DNA of 64,000 nt from Actinomyces vulturis. Lineage in GTDB: Bacteria > Actinomycetota > Actinomycetes > Actinomycetales > Actinomycetaceae. Made by a program: the position numbers and the translations under genes. Positions 16,993-24,810 of the stretch are shown piece after piece; position 1 is the first letter of the stretch, and every line of letters begins with the position of its first letter. The DNA lies in assembly GCF_001687305.1 (NCBI RefSeq), contig NZ_KV700385.1:416523-480522 (forward strand), given 5' to 3'. The notes under the pieces were generated by a model. The model searched no databases and had not been told where the DNA came from. It saw nothing but the letters and a program-made list of their open reading frames with translations.

Positions 16993-17868
16993 ATGTCCCC
17001 CATTACATGCGCCAGTATGTACACGATTCGTTCCATGTCTACCGACCAGGTAGAACGCGCCGGGCAGTTACTGATCGACGAGGTGCGCTCTTCCCTCGGC
17101 GATTCCTTCACCGATGAGACTCAGATTGAGTTGGATCGTATCCGTGCGGACTTGTGTGACATGTGGAGCCAGTACGGTGAGGGACTCATTGGTGATGGTT
17201 TCATCCGTTGGCGTGACCCCGCTGCTTTACAGGGCGTTTCTGACGTGGCCAATGCGTTTTCGGGTTGTTTCTTCCCCGTGGGTACTACTGCCTGGGGTGA
17301 CGTGTTGGCTCTGCGCCCCCATGCGCTGATTCATGCCACGTCGCAATGCTCTGCTACCCCCTCAACAGGCGCGTCAGCCCCTTCTGCCACCTCCTCGGAT
17401 TCTGCCTCGCAGAACTCCTCCGAAGACGCCGCGGACACAAGTAACTCCGCTTCCTCACCTGTCGCCGATGCATCCACTCCTGCCGACGCCGCACCCTCTC
17501 CTCACTCCGCAGCATCACCTTCTTGCGCTGGCAAGGATGCATCAGCCGCTCCCCCGCCGCAGACCACCTTGTGGTGCATGGTGATGCCGCGTGACAACAC
17601 GATCATTGATATTCAAGCGCCTGATGTGGCTGGTTTGGTGAAGTTCCTTGAGGGCGCTCCAGGGCGTCAGAAGATTTTGCGCGTGGGCCCGTGGGAGCAG
17701 GTTGCTGAGCAGGTCGGCATTGTTCCCCTCCACCAGTGCGTCCGGGCCACGAGTGAGTACTCCTGGTCAGCACCGTCGTCACCCGATTCGTGGAAGGTTG
17801 TTGACCTAGATGATTACTGGCTGCGCGTGAGTGTGTTAGCTTCACGCCCCGATCAGTCCGGAGACTGA
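16993..17868 (+). CDS. GAD/DUF1851-like protein with a long Ser/Ala linker
   Basis: About 291 residues. The first half contains YGEGLIGDGFIRWRDP followed by GTTAWGDVLAL, which resemble the GAD-related and DUF1851 (Tdi1-like immunity) domains. Residues about 115-190 are a Ser/Ala/Pro-rich linker, and the last 100 residues resume an ordered pattern with a WCMVMPRDN strand. ATG 16993 follows AAGGATAACC. Related domains occur in polymorphic-toxin immunity and phage-associated proteins, but no toxin gene is seen here. Divergent from rlmC with a 35 bp gap. Confidence 0.6.
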   Translation: MSPITCASMYTIRSMSTDQVERAGQLLIDEVRSSLGDSFTDETQIELDRIRADLCDMWSQYGEGLIGDGFIRWRDPAALQGVSDVANAFSGCFFPVGTTAWGDVLALRPHALIHATSQCSATPSTGASAPSATSSDSASQNSSEDAADTSNSASSPVADASTPADAAPSPHSAASPSCAGKDASAAPPPQTTLWCMVMPRDNTIIDIQAPDVAGLVKFLEGAPGRQKILRVGPWEQVAEQVGIVPLHQCVRATSEYSWSAPSSPDSWKVVDLDDYWLRVSVLASRPDQSGD

Positions 17869-17975
17869 CAATTTGGCGTGACGCAGGGCCCGTCGAGTCG
17901 CGAACCTGTCAGCACTTTTCATGACCATCGAGGTCGAGAGAGAAGTCGGGAACGAGCAGGCTCCATCTCCCGTCA

Positions 17976-18030
17976 GTTCAGGACAGGGTGGCGAAACCCT
18001 TCAGGAAAGTGCCGAAATCCTTCAGGACAG
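17976..18030. repeat. Three imperfect ~20-nt direct repeats at the end of the PAS gene
   Basis: TTCAGGACAG, TTCAGGAAAG and TTCAGGACAG recur at intervals of about 20-24 nt with partly similar sequence between them. The last copy overlaps the 3' end of the PAS gene. This may be slippage or a short regulatory array; no function is evident. Confidence 0.5.
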
Positions 18031-19359
18031 AGCAGCAAGATCCTCGCGGATGCGCTCAAGGCGCTGATCAAGAACGTCCGGATCGTAATCCACGGCAAGT
18101 CCTTGGCAGGAGCGAGCCAGGTCAGCCAGGTCGCGTGCGCGAGCATTCATACTTTCAGCGGCACTGCGCAGATTCTCCAGAACGTCAGCGCGAGCAGCCG
18201 GATCAGCGGCGGCCGTCTGAATCGCCTGCATCAGAGGCTGATGAGTGTCAGCCAGCGTGGCCGCCACGGCGTCAAGTTCCCCGCCCACCACATCAGCGCG
18301 TGCATCCATGATGGCGAGTTTGAGTGCAAGATTCTGGGCGCCATCATGCAAGGCGGTGCAGAGTTCACCAAGTGCGCCCACGGCGTCATTGGCGCCGATC
18401 TCATCGACACCGTCAACCAACTGGGCGGCGAAAAGACCACCCATAAGGTTATGGAGACGAACCAGGGCCACGGCGAAACGTACGGCGTTCACATCGCCGC
18501 GCAATTCCTCAACCTGACCGGCTAAGGGCTTGAGTTGTTCATAGGACTCAAGCAACTGCGCTTCCACCCCAGTCCATGCTTCGACGAGGGAACCGGACTT
18601 AGAAGCGGTCGCAGCATCACGAAGTGAGTGACGCACGGAGGCCACCTGCTGGCAGAGGTGGTTAATTTCGGTGGCGCGGGTACGCAGGAGTTCAATAAGT
18701 CGAGCGTACACATCGAGTAGGTTCACCACGTGGGCGGTATCTGATTCGATGCGGTCCATGCGGGTGAGGATGCTGGCCACGGGGCCTTCTGCCTCGGGGC
18801 GAGTGGGCAGTTCCACGCCGCTGGATACGAGGGCCGCGATTTCTGCGGGCATCACCTGGGCGGTGAAGTCGGAAACATCGTGGTAGCCGGCTTGCTGAAG
18901 TTCAGCGTTGAGTGCTGCCTTGCCCTTGGCTGCTACTTCGCGGCGGGTGGAACCTGCCTGTCGGGACTGTTCTTCAGCAGCAACCACCCGCTCATACATG
19001 CCTTCCACACGGTCACGCAGGTCGGTGAGCATGGGCAGGGTGCGCACGGACAGGTAGCCGTCACCGCAGGGAATGATGGTGGCGAAGACTCGGTAATAGC
19101 CGCCGTCTGCTGATTCGTTGGTCACGTAGGCGCCCACGGCTTTGCCTTCACCGAGTAGGTCCCAGATGGAACGGAAGAGGCCTGCGGGCATGGAGGGGTG
19201 GCGCACCACGTTGTGTGCGGCACCCACGAGGGAGCCACGGGGATAGCCGGAAAGGCGCATGAAGGTGGAGTTCGCGCGCTGAATACGCCCAGCGGTGTCC
19301 GTTGTGGAGAAAAAGAGTTCTCCGGCGTCGAAGAGATGTTCGCTGGCGCTGGTGCTCAT
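18022..19359 (-). CDS. Aer-type PAS sensor protein with helical C-terminus
   Basis: A 445-residue soluble protein. Residues about 12-115 are a PAS domain of the Aer/aerotaxis type: FFSTTDTAGRIQRANSTFMRLSGY, VVRHPSMPAGLFRSIW and a YYRVFATIIP strand. Aer PAS domains bind FAD and sense redox state. Residues about 120-445 are almost wholly helical, with Ala/Leu/Glu heptads, two Cys and no transmembrane segment, HAMP, methyl-accepting hairpin, kinase or GGDEF motif. The output is therefore not recognisable. I see no chemotaxis genes nearby. The ATG at 19359 starts the conserved region, although an obvious ribosome site is lacking. Confidence 0.8.
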   Translation of the reverse strand: MSTSASEHLFDAGELFFSTTDTAGRIQRANSTFMRLSGYPRGSLVGAAHNVVRHPSMPAGLFRSIWDLLGEGKAVGAYVTNESADGGYYRVFATIIPCGDGYLSVRTLPMLTDLRDRVEGMYERVVAAEEQSRQAGSTRREVAAKGKAALNAELQQAGYHDVSDFTAQVMPAEIAALVSSGVELPTRPEAEGPVASILTRMDRIESDTAHVVNLLDVYARLIELLRTRATEINHLCQQVASVRHSLRDAATASKSGSLVEAWTGVEAQLLESYEQLKPLAGQVEELRGDVNAVRFAVALVRLHNLMGGLFAAQLVDGVDEIGANDAVGALGELCTALHDGAQNLALKLAIMDARADVVGGELDAVAATLADTHQPLMQAIQTAAADPAARADVLENLRSAAESMNARARDLADLARSCQGLAVDYDPDVLDQRLERIREDLAALS

Positions 19360-19495
19360 CAGGGCGCTGGCCTTTCATGGTGCGGCGTTCGGGCTGGGGT
19401 GAGAGTTTGCCCGGGGATCCATGGCCCAGCCTACTCGCCCCTCACCGATTAGGCCGGTAGTCTTGCAATTAGCCCCACTATTCAAGGAGTTTTCC

Positions 19496-19948
19496 GTGGC
19501 AATCGAACACATTACCCAGTCTTCCCCTGAGCTTGTTGACGCGATGGCTCGCCTGATCCCCCAGTTGTCCTCCTCTGCCCCCGCGTTGAGCATCGAGGAA
19601 ATTGAGGAATTCCTGGCTCAGCCTGGTGTGCACCTGTTCGTTTACCGCCCCGATGAGGTTGCCCAAGGCACTGACCATGCTCCCATTTTGGGCATGCTCT
19701 CCTTGGCTACTTTCACGATTCCTACTGGCCTTCGCGCATGGGTTGAGGATGTTGTGGTTGACGACGCCGCTCGTGGGCAAGGTGCAGGCCGGACCCTGGT
19801 TGAGGCTGCTGTTGATTACGCTCAGTCCTTGGGCTGCCGCACTGTTGATCTGACTAGCCGCCCCACTCGCGAGGCCGCTAACCGCCTGTACCAGCGCTGT
19901 GGATTCCAACTTCGTGAGACCAATGTGTACCGCTACGGCTCGAAGTAA
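19496..19948 (+). CDS. GNAT-family N-acetyltransferase
   Basis: A 150-residue protein with the GNAT core. The conserved VEDVVVDDAARGQGAGRTLVEAA strand-loop-helix binds the acetyl-CoA pyrophosphate (RGQGAG), and a late NRLYQRCGFQLRETNVYR closes the domain. GTG 19496 is chosen because AAGGAG lies about 8 nt upstream; an in-frame ATG at 19421 would add 25 poorly conserved residues across that site. Substrate unknown. Confidence 0.88.
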   Translation: MAIEHITQSSPELVDAMARLIPQLSSSAPALSIEEIEEFLAQPGVHLFVYRPDEVAQGTDHAPILGMLSLATFTIPTGLRAWVEDVVVDDAARGQGAGRTLVEAAVDYAQSLGCRTVDLTSRPTREAANRLYQRCGFQLRETNVYRYGSK

Positions 19949-19965
19949 TTCGTCACTCTTTTTCT

Positions 19966-20012
19966 AGAGGCCCTGCACAGTTCACCAGCACGGTGCTGTG
20001 TGGGGCCTCTTT
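19966..20012 (+). terminator. Terminator after the GNAT gene
   Basis: AGAGGCCCTGCACAG pairs with CTGTGTGGGGCCTCT, with small imperfections, across a 15 nt loop that itself contains a short CACC/GGTG stem. It ends in CTCTTTG. Confidence 0.75.
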
Positions 20013-20049
20013 GCATTCCCCCCCCTGGCGTTTGATAAAGTGGTTGGCC

Positions 20050-20280
20050 ATGTTGAAGAAAGCAATTCCCGGATTAGCCAGTATTGGACTAGCGCTGTTG
20101 TTGGGATTCCTTGCTATCGAAACGATTCAGCAGGACCCCGCGACGTGGCGTCTTGTCCTTGTCATCATCAGTGTCTCTTGCCTATCAGCCATGGGCGGCG
20201 CGTTTGCCGTTGCCGGAGTAGCCCGAGCAACACACGAAGCATCTACAGATTCGTCATCAGCATCAGCACGTGGTGAGTGA
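20050..20280 (+). CDS. Small two-helix membrane protein
   Basis: A 76-residue protein with two hydrophobic helices (about 6-24 and 32-55) separated by a short ETIQQDPATWR turn, then a Ser/Ala-rich tail. It may be real because a TAAAGT box sits 8 nt upstream of ATG 20050 after a terminator, resembling the leaderless starts elsewhere. No family is recognised. The final codons run into a GTGAGT repeat array. Confidence 0.5.
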   Translation: MLKKAIPGLASIGLALLLGFLAIETIQQDPATWRLVLVIISVSCLSAMGGAFAVAGVARATHEASTDSSSASARGE

Positions 20281-20390
20281 ATGACTGCAACTCATGGTGA
20301 GTGCACAACTCGTCGTGAGTAAGTGACCGCAACTCGTGGTGAGTAAGTGAGCGCACAACTCATGGTGAGTGAATGACCGCCATCAAGTCG
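20273..20390. repeat. Array of five GTGAGT-headed repeats
   Basis: Five units of 18-26 nt each begin with GTGAGT and share parts such as GACCGCAACTCGTG, CGCACAACTCATG and GAATGACCGC. The first unit covers the stop codon of the small membrane protein gene. Units are imperfect and contiguous, so this is not a CRISPR array. Confidence 0.8.
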
Positions 20391-20621
20391 GATTGAACGA
20401 ATAACTTCGTGGCCTCGAGTCGATAACCTCGTGACCTCGTGGTCGTAAAAACCACTCACCTTTTAGCCTCACGGTTAGAAAAAACATTAACTACGCGGTC
20501 ACTAGAAAACGTCAGGGGGCCCGCACATTCGTGCGGGTCCCCTTCGTCATATGCGCCACGCAATCCGAACGAAAACCCTAAAATTTTGACCATTACAGAG
20601 TTCCATGGTGAGGACTATCTA
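20391..20621. other. Intergenic stretch before the exonuclease gene
   Basis: After the repeat array this segment contains runs of CTCGTGGTC-like sequence (20410-20445), an AT-rich part, and the hairpin at 20515-20548. I see no gene. An in-frame extension of the exonuclease back to 20439 is rejected because it would read through the hairpin and lacks family similarity. Confidence 0.5.
20515..20548 (+). terminator. Hairpin terminator upstream of the exonuclease gene
   Basis: GGGGGCCCGCAC pairs with GTGCGGGTCCCC across an ATTC loop with one G-U pair, followed by TTCGTC. It likely ends transcription entering from the repeat-containing region. Confidence 0.7.
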
Positions 20622-21572
20622 ATGGATGCTTTTGTCGCACTGGATTTTGAAACAGCGAACGCTCATCGAGGTTCAGCCTGTTCATGCGCTTTCGTGAAAT
20701 TCAATGAGTCCGGAGAAGAGATTGACCGGTTCTCCACTCTCCTACACCCTCACGAATCATTGGATTACTTCAGCCCAATTAACACGTGGATTCACGGAAT
20801 CACTGCCAACGATGTAGTTGACGCTCCGTCATGGGCCGACGTCTACCCCCAGATTGTCGACTTCATTGGCGATTTACCAATCGTCGCTCACAGCATGGCA
20901 TTTGATGGTTACGTACTAACCGACCTAGATCGTCTTTACGAGAAAGAGCCTCTGCTCAATCGCAGATACTGCACGGTTCGTCTAGCGCGCCGTCTTTTTC
21001 CAGACATGGAATATCGAGGGTTGTTCCCCGTATTCGAACATTATTTCCCTGACGAGTACTTCAATCATCACGATGCCGCTACGGATGCTTGGGCTTGCGG
21101 AAAAATCTTTGCTCAAATGCAAAAAGATTTAGGAATCGAGAGGATTTCTGATCTTTGTCCTCAAACCGGGCCTGGAACCATCCATGAACGCTCAAGGAAT
21201 AAAGATCGCGAATGGGTATACGTAGCGAGAGACAGTATCGAATATTCAGAACTCATTGAGCGATTCTCCGGAACGGATTCTCTTCAGGGCCAACGCGTCT
21301 GCTTTACGGGCACTCTCACCACTGCGCCTCGAGCAACAATGCAATTGTTGGTCGAGGAACTGGGAGGTGCAGTAGAAAAGAGTTTGACAAAGAAAACCAC
21401 GATTCTCGTGGTCGGTATTCCCAATCCTGCTGCGTGGGCCGAAGGGGCATCGGCCTCACGCAAACTGCAAAAAGCAACAGCCTTACGCGAATCAGGCTCA
21501 CCCATCACCGTCATGGGCGAAGAAGACTTCCTTCATTTCCTCCAGGATGGAATGCATCCAGAAGAGTGTTAG
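20622..21572 (+). CDS. DEDDh exonuclease with C-terminal BRCT domain
   Basis: A 316-residue protein. Residues about 1-170 form a DnaQ-like 3'-5' exonuclease with the acidic residues in ALDFETA, the AHSMAFD motif and HHDAATDA carrying the catalytic His-Asp. Residues about 215-316 form a BRCT domain (LQGQRVCFTGTL, EELGGAVEKSLTKKTTILV). This architecture occurs in actinobacterial DNA polymerase III epsilon-like proteins and suggests DNA repair or proofreading at nicks. ATG 20622 has GTGAGGA about 9 nt upstream. The end is 8 bp from the convergent HAD gene. Confidence 0.9.
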   Translation: MDAFVALDFETANAHRGSACSCAFVKFNESGEEIDRFSTLLHPHESLDYFSPINTWIHGITANDVVDAPSWADVYPQIVDFIGDLPIVAHSMAFDGYVLTDLDRLYEKEPLLNRRYCTVRLARRLFPDMEYRGLFPVFEHYFPDEYFNHHDAATDAWACGKIFAQMQKDLGIERISDLCPQTGPGTIHERSRNKDREWVYVARDSIEYSELIERFSGTDSLQGQRVCFTGTLTTAPRATMQLLVEELGGAVEKSLTKKTTILVVGIPNPAAWAEGASASRKLQKATALRESGSPITVMGEEDFLHFLQDGMHPEEC

Positions 21573-21580
21573 CGGGCTGC

Positions 21581-22381
21581 TTAGAGGGCGGCTTCGCTGA
21601 GCAGTCGGTCGATGAGGTCGGCTACTGCGGGCGTGGAGTTGTGGCGGGCAGCTTCAGTCACGTCGGGGGCTACGCCATCCATCGCCACCGGATAATCCGC
21701 CATGTGGAACATGGGGATGTCATTCCAGGAATCCCCCACACAAATCACCTTGTCAATGCTCATGCCTGTCTGCTCGCATTGGCTACGCACATGATCCACG
21801 CCCATACCCTTATGAACACCGGCAGCAACCACGTCGAGGAATCCGTGGGAACGGAAAGAATCAGTGTCGTCAGGGAAAAGTTCCTTAACCTGGCGCTCAA
21901 GATCCTTCGCAATAACAACATCCGGGGTCACGATGGTCAGAGCTGTCACCGCATGATTAGCCATTTCATCCAAAGTTCCCGGCAGGAAATGGTTAATGAC
22001 AAGTGCATCAGGGTTGTGAACGTAATCGAGTGCGTCATGAACGGCGAAGTCACCATCGGTGGTAGTGACGAACATACTCACGTCCTGGCGGGACATAAAC
22101 ACCTGAGCTGCACCACGCACCACCTCAGGATCCATGGGAGTGGAATCCACCAACTCACCCTGAGCATTCAAAATTGCTGCGCCAGAGGACGCAATCGCGT
22201 AATCGTAGGACAAGTCCGAATCAGCGCAGGCATACCCCACCAGGCCGCGTGAGCGCCCAGAAGCAATAGCAAACACATGACCGGCATCGCGCCAGCGAGC
22301 AATCGCCTCACGGTCACGCTGGCTCACAAGCCGATCAAAAACGAGAGTTCCATCCAAATCACTGGCAAGCAGCATCGTCAT
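21581..22381 (-). CDS. HAD-superfamily Cof-type phosphatase
   Basis: A 266-residue haloacid-dehalogenase protein of the Cof (class IIB) group. Motif I is SDLDGTLV at residues 7-14, motif II ASGRSR, and motif IV GDSWNDIPMF, with a cap domain in between. It should hydrolyse a small phosphate ester; substrate unknown. Its ATG overlaps the stop of nadE by 4 nt (ATGA), so the two are translationally coupled. Confidence 0.9.
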   Translation of the reverse strand: MTMLLASDLDGTLVFDRLVSQRDREAIARWRDAGHVFAIASGRSRGLVGYACADSDLSYDYAIASSGAAILNAQGELVDSTPMDPEVVRGAAQVFMSRQDVSMFVTTTDGDFAVHDALDYVHNPDALVINHFLPGTLDEMANHAVTALTIVTPDVVIAKDLERQVKELFPDDTDSFRSHGFLDVVAAGVHKGMGVDHVRSQCEQTGMSIDKVICVGDSWNDIPMFHMADYPVAMDGVAPDVTEAARHNSTPAVADLIDRLLSEAAL

Positions 22382-24558
22382 GAGTACTGACCATCCTTCA
22401 TATCGAACTCTCCACCGGGCACATTGCGCTCTAACTCAGCAATCCAGGCAGCACTAGACACGTCAGAAGGCATCCGCCAGTCACCGCGAGGAGATAAGGT
22501 TCCGCCAGATACCACCTTGGGGCCGTTAGGCAAAGTAGAGCGCTTAAACTGGTTAGCGAAGAATCGCTTGAAAAACACGACCATCCAGTGACGAATCGTG
22601 GACAGATCGTAGGCAACCTTGTCAGAATCGGGAAGACCCTCGGGCCAGAGTCCCACGCTGGCATCCCTCCAGGCATGTTCAGCAAGGAAAGCGATACGGC
22701 TGGGAGCGGCTCCGTGACGTAGCACGTGGTAGAGAGTGAAGTCCTGCAGAGCGTAGGGGCCGATCTTGGCCTGGGTGGACTGGATTTGGGAGCCATCCTC
22801 ACTGGGGACCAATTCGGGACTGATTTCGGTACCGAGCACACTGAGCAGAGTCTGGCCCACGGCATCGTCAAAAATCTTTTCGGACACTACCCAGCGGATG
22901 AGGTGCTGGATGAGAGTCTTGGGAATGCCTGCGTTCACGCCGTAATGGGACATTTGATCGCCCACACCAAAGGTGCACCAACCCAGGGCCAACTCGGATA
23001 GGTCACCGGTTCCCAGCACAATACCGCCACGCTCATTAGCTAGACGGAAAAGGAAATCGGTACGCAGACCGGCCTGGACGTTTTCGAAGGTCACGTCATA
23101 AACCTCGGGGCCGCACTCACCCAAACCGTAAGGATGGTTCATATCCTTAAGCATCTGAGTGGCTGCGGGACGAATATCGATTTCTTCCCAGGTGCAACCC
23201 AGGCCTTCCATTAAGGCTATAGCGTTGCTTTTGGTAGTTTCCGAGGTGGCGAAGCCAGGCATAGTAAAAGCGAGAATGTCTGAGCGAGGCCGCCCCAAGC
23301 GATCCATGGCTCGCGCAGCAACAATGAGGGCCTGAGTGGAGTCCAGGCCACCGGATACGCCAATGACGATCTTAGGGTTGCCGATAGCCCGTAGCCGCTG
23401 TTCAAGCGCTGAAACTTGGATGTTGTAGGCCTCATAACAGTCCTGTGCCAGGCGTGCCGGATCATCAGGGACAAAAGGAAAACGATCAATGCTGCGCCTA
23501 AGACCAAGATCGCCGGTGGGTGTAATGAAGCGGTCAATGGTGACCCGGCGCCAGTGGTTCACACCCTTGGGCGCAGCCGTATCGGCCACGTTCGTCACTT
23601 CAAGATCGAAGGTGCGGCGGTTGTCATCAAAGGACCCCTGGCGCACGCGTTCACCGGCGATGGTTCGCAGGTCGATATCAGTAATCGCTGCACGTGGACC
23701 GTCAGGGAAGCGCTCTGTATGGGCCAGGGAGTTACCCAGTTCGTAGATGAAGGTTTCGCCGTCCCAGGCCAGGTCAGTAGAGGACTCGCCTTCCCCCGCT
23801 GCTGCATAGATGTAAGCGCAGTTGCAGCGGAATGAGGCGGATTTGGCCAGGAGTTTGCGGTCATCGCTACGCCCCACGGTGATGGGTGAGCCAGACAGGT
23901 TCACCACGACGGTGGCGCCGGCCATGGTGGCCATGGCTGAGGGCGGAACCGGAATCCACATGTCTTCGCAGACGTCGATGTGGAGGATGAAGTCCTTCAT
24001 GGCCGGAACTTCGATGAGAAGGTCAGGACCGAAGGGGACCACGGCATCCTCACGAGGCATCTCAGCGTCATATTCGGCGTCATGCCAGGGGATGTAGGCA
24101 TCCACCCCACGCAGGGTAATCCACTCTCCACGTTGATCATCACCAGGGGTGAAGTGACGTTTTTCGTAGAACTCGCGGTAGTTAGGCAATACAGACTTGG
24201 GGACCACAGCGTTGACCACGCCGTCATGGATAACCACGGCGCAGTTATAGAGGCGGTTGCGATGCTTCAAAGGTGCGCCCACCACAATGATGGGGGTCAA
24301 GCCCTTGCTTTCCTTGCGTATTGTTTCAATCGCTACCAAGACTTCATCAAGGAGCACATCTTGCATAAGCAGATCGTCGATGGCGTACCCGCTTAGACCC
24401 AGTTCGGGAAAAACTGCCAGCGCTACCCCCTGCTCGTTCAGGTTGCGGACCTGCTCCATTGTGGCCCGAGCATTGGCTGTTGGGTTGGCGGGGGCAACAG
24501 GAAGGGTGACGGCTGCGACGCGCGCAAAGCCCTGATCATAGAGGGAATGAAACTCCAT
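22378..24558 (-). CDS. nadE: Glutamine-dependent NAD+ synthetase
   Basis: A protein of about 726 residues in two parts. The N-terminal nitrilase-type glutaminase (about 1-300) has Cys near residue 197 in HIDVCEDMW. The C-terminal ATP-dependent amidotransferase has the PP-loop [12 protein letters not shown] near residue 400 and [13 protein letters not shown]. It converts nicotinic acid adenine dinucleotide, ATP and glutamine to NAD+. Length and motif order match the mycobacterial enzyme closely. ATG 24558 ([11 protein letters not shown]) aligns with the family N-terminus and follows GGCAGGA; ATG 24591 adds 11 unlikely residues. A palindromic hairpin lies just upstream. Confidence 0.96.
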   Translation of the reverse strand: MEFHSLYDQGFARVAAVTLPVAPANPTANARATMEQVRNLNEQGVALAVFPELGLSGYAIDDLLMQDVLLDEVLVAIETIRKESKGLTPIIVVGAPLKHRNRLYNCAVVIHDGVVNAVVPKSVLPNYREFYEKRHFTPGDDQRGEWITLRGVDAYIPWHDAEYDAEMPREDAVVPFGPDLLIEVPAMKDFILHIDVCEDMWIPVPPSAMATMAGATVVVNLSGSPITVGRSDDRKLLAKSASFRCNCAYIYAAAGEGESSTDLAWDGETFIYELGNSLAHTERFPDGPRAAITDIDLRTIAGERVRQGSFDDNRRTFDLEVTNVADTAAPKGVNHWRRVTIDRFITPTGDLGLRRSIDRFPFVPDDPARLAQDCYEAYNIQVSALEQRLRAIGNPKIVIGVSGGLDSTQALIVAARAMDRLGRPRSDILAFTMPGFATSETTKSNAIALMEGLGCTWEEIDIRPAATQMLKDMNHPYGLGECGPEVYDVTFENVQAGLRTDFLFRLANERGGIVLGTGDLSELALGWCTFGVGDQMSHYGVNAGIPKTLIQHLIRWVVSEKIFDDAVGQTLLSVLGTEISPELVPSEDGSQIQSTQAKIGPYALQDFTLYHVLRHGAAPSRIAFLAEHAWRDASVGLWPEGLPDSDKVAYDLSTIRHWMVVFFKRFFANQFKRSTLPNGPKVVSGGTLSPRGDWRMPSDVSSAAWIAELERNVPGGEFDMKDGQYS

Positions 24559-24581
24559 AGCACGATCCTGCCACATTGAGT

Positions 24582-24616
24582 CGGGCGCCACCTACACTAG
24601 GTGTGGGTGGCGCCCG
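24582..24616. terminator. GC-rich hairpin between the zinc-ribbon gene and nadE
   Basis: CGGGCGCCACCTACAC pairs with its complement across a TAG loop with one wobble. It follows the small zinc-ribbon gene on the minus strand by 24 bp and precedes nadE. The U-tract is weak, so it may be a weak terminator, attenuator or processing hairpin. Confidence 0.6.
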
Positions 24617-24639
24617 GGGTTATCGCTTAGAGAAATTAC

Positions 24640-24759
24640 TCAGCGTGGGCAAGTACACCACTGGTCATCGGGCACGGATGCCTTCACAGCATCAACGTGC
24701 TGGCCACAGCCCTGCCAGGTGGTTTTACCGCAACGATCACAGCGAACTGGACTACACAT
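24640..24759 (-). CDS. 39-residue zinc-ribbon protein
   Basis: A very short gene starting at ATG 24759, with AAGGAG 7 nt upstream, and ending at TGA 24640. The product has three Cys pairs or near-pairs: CDRC at 7-10, Cys18, and CTC at 35-37, plus His21, in the order MCSPVRCDRCGKTTWQGCGQ then HVDAV. This matches a conserved actinobacterial small zinc-binding protein family of unknown function as I recall it. The clear ribosome site and Cys pattern make it a real gene rather than chance. Confidence 0.8.
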   Translation of the reverse strand: MCSPVRCDRCGKTTWQGCGQHVDAVKASVPDDQWCTCPR

Positions 24760-24810
24760 GTGTGCTCTCCTTGTGTGAGGGGTATTGGATCGCAGTTCCT
24801 ATTATGTCTT

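Noticed and set aside
20273-20390. CRISPR array
   Set aside because: Units are imperfect and contiguous with no spacers; no cas genes are near.
20439-20621. N-terminal extension of the exonuclease-BRCT protein
   Set aside because: It would run through a terminator hairpin and has no family similarity.
21434-22252. Plus-strand frame of 272 codons
   Set aside because: Antisense to the HAD phosphatase and overlaps the exonuclease end; no domain features.
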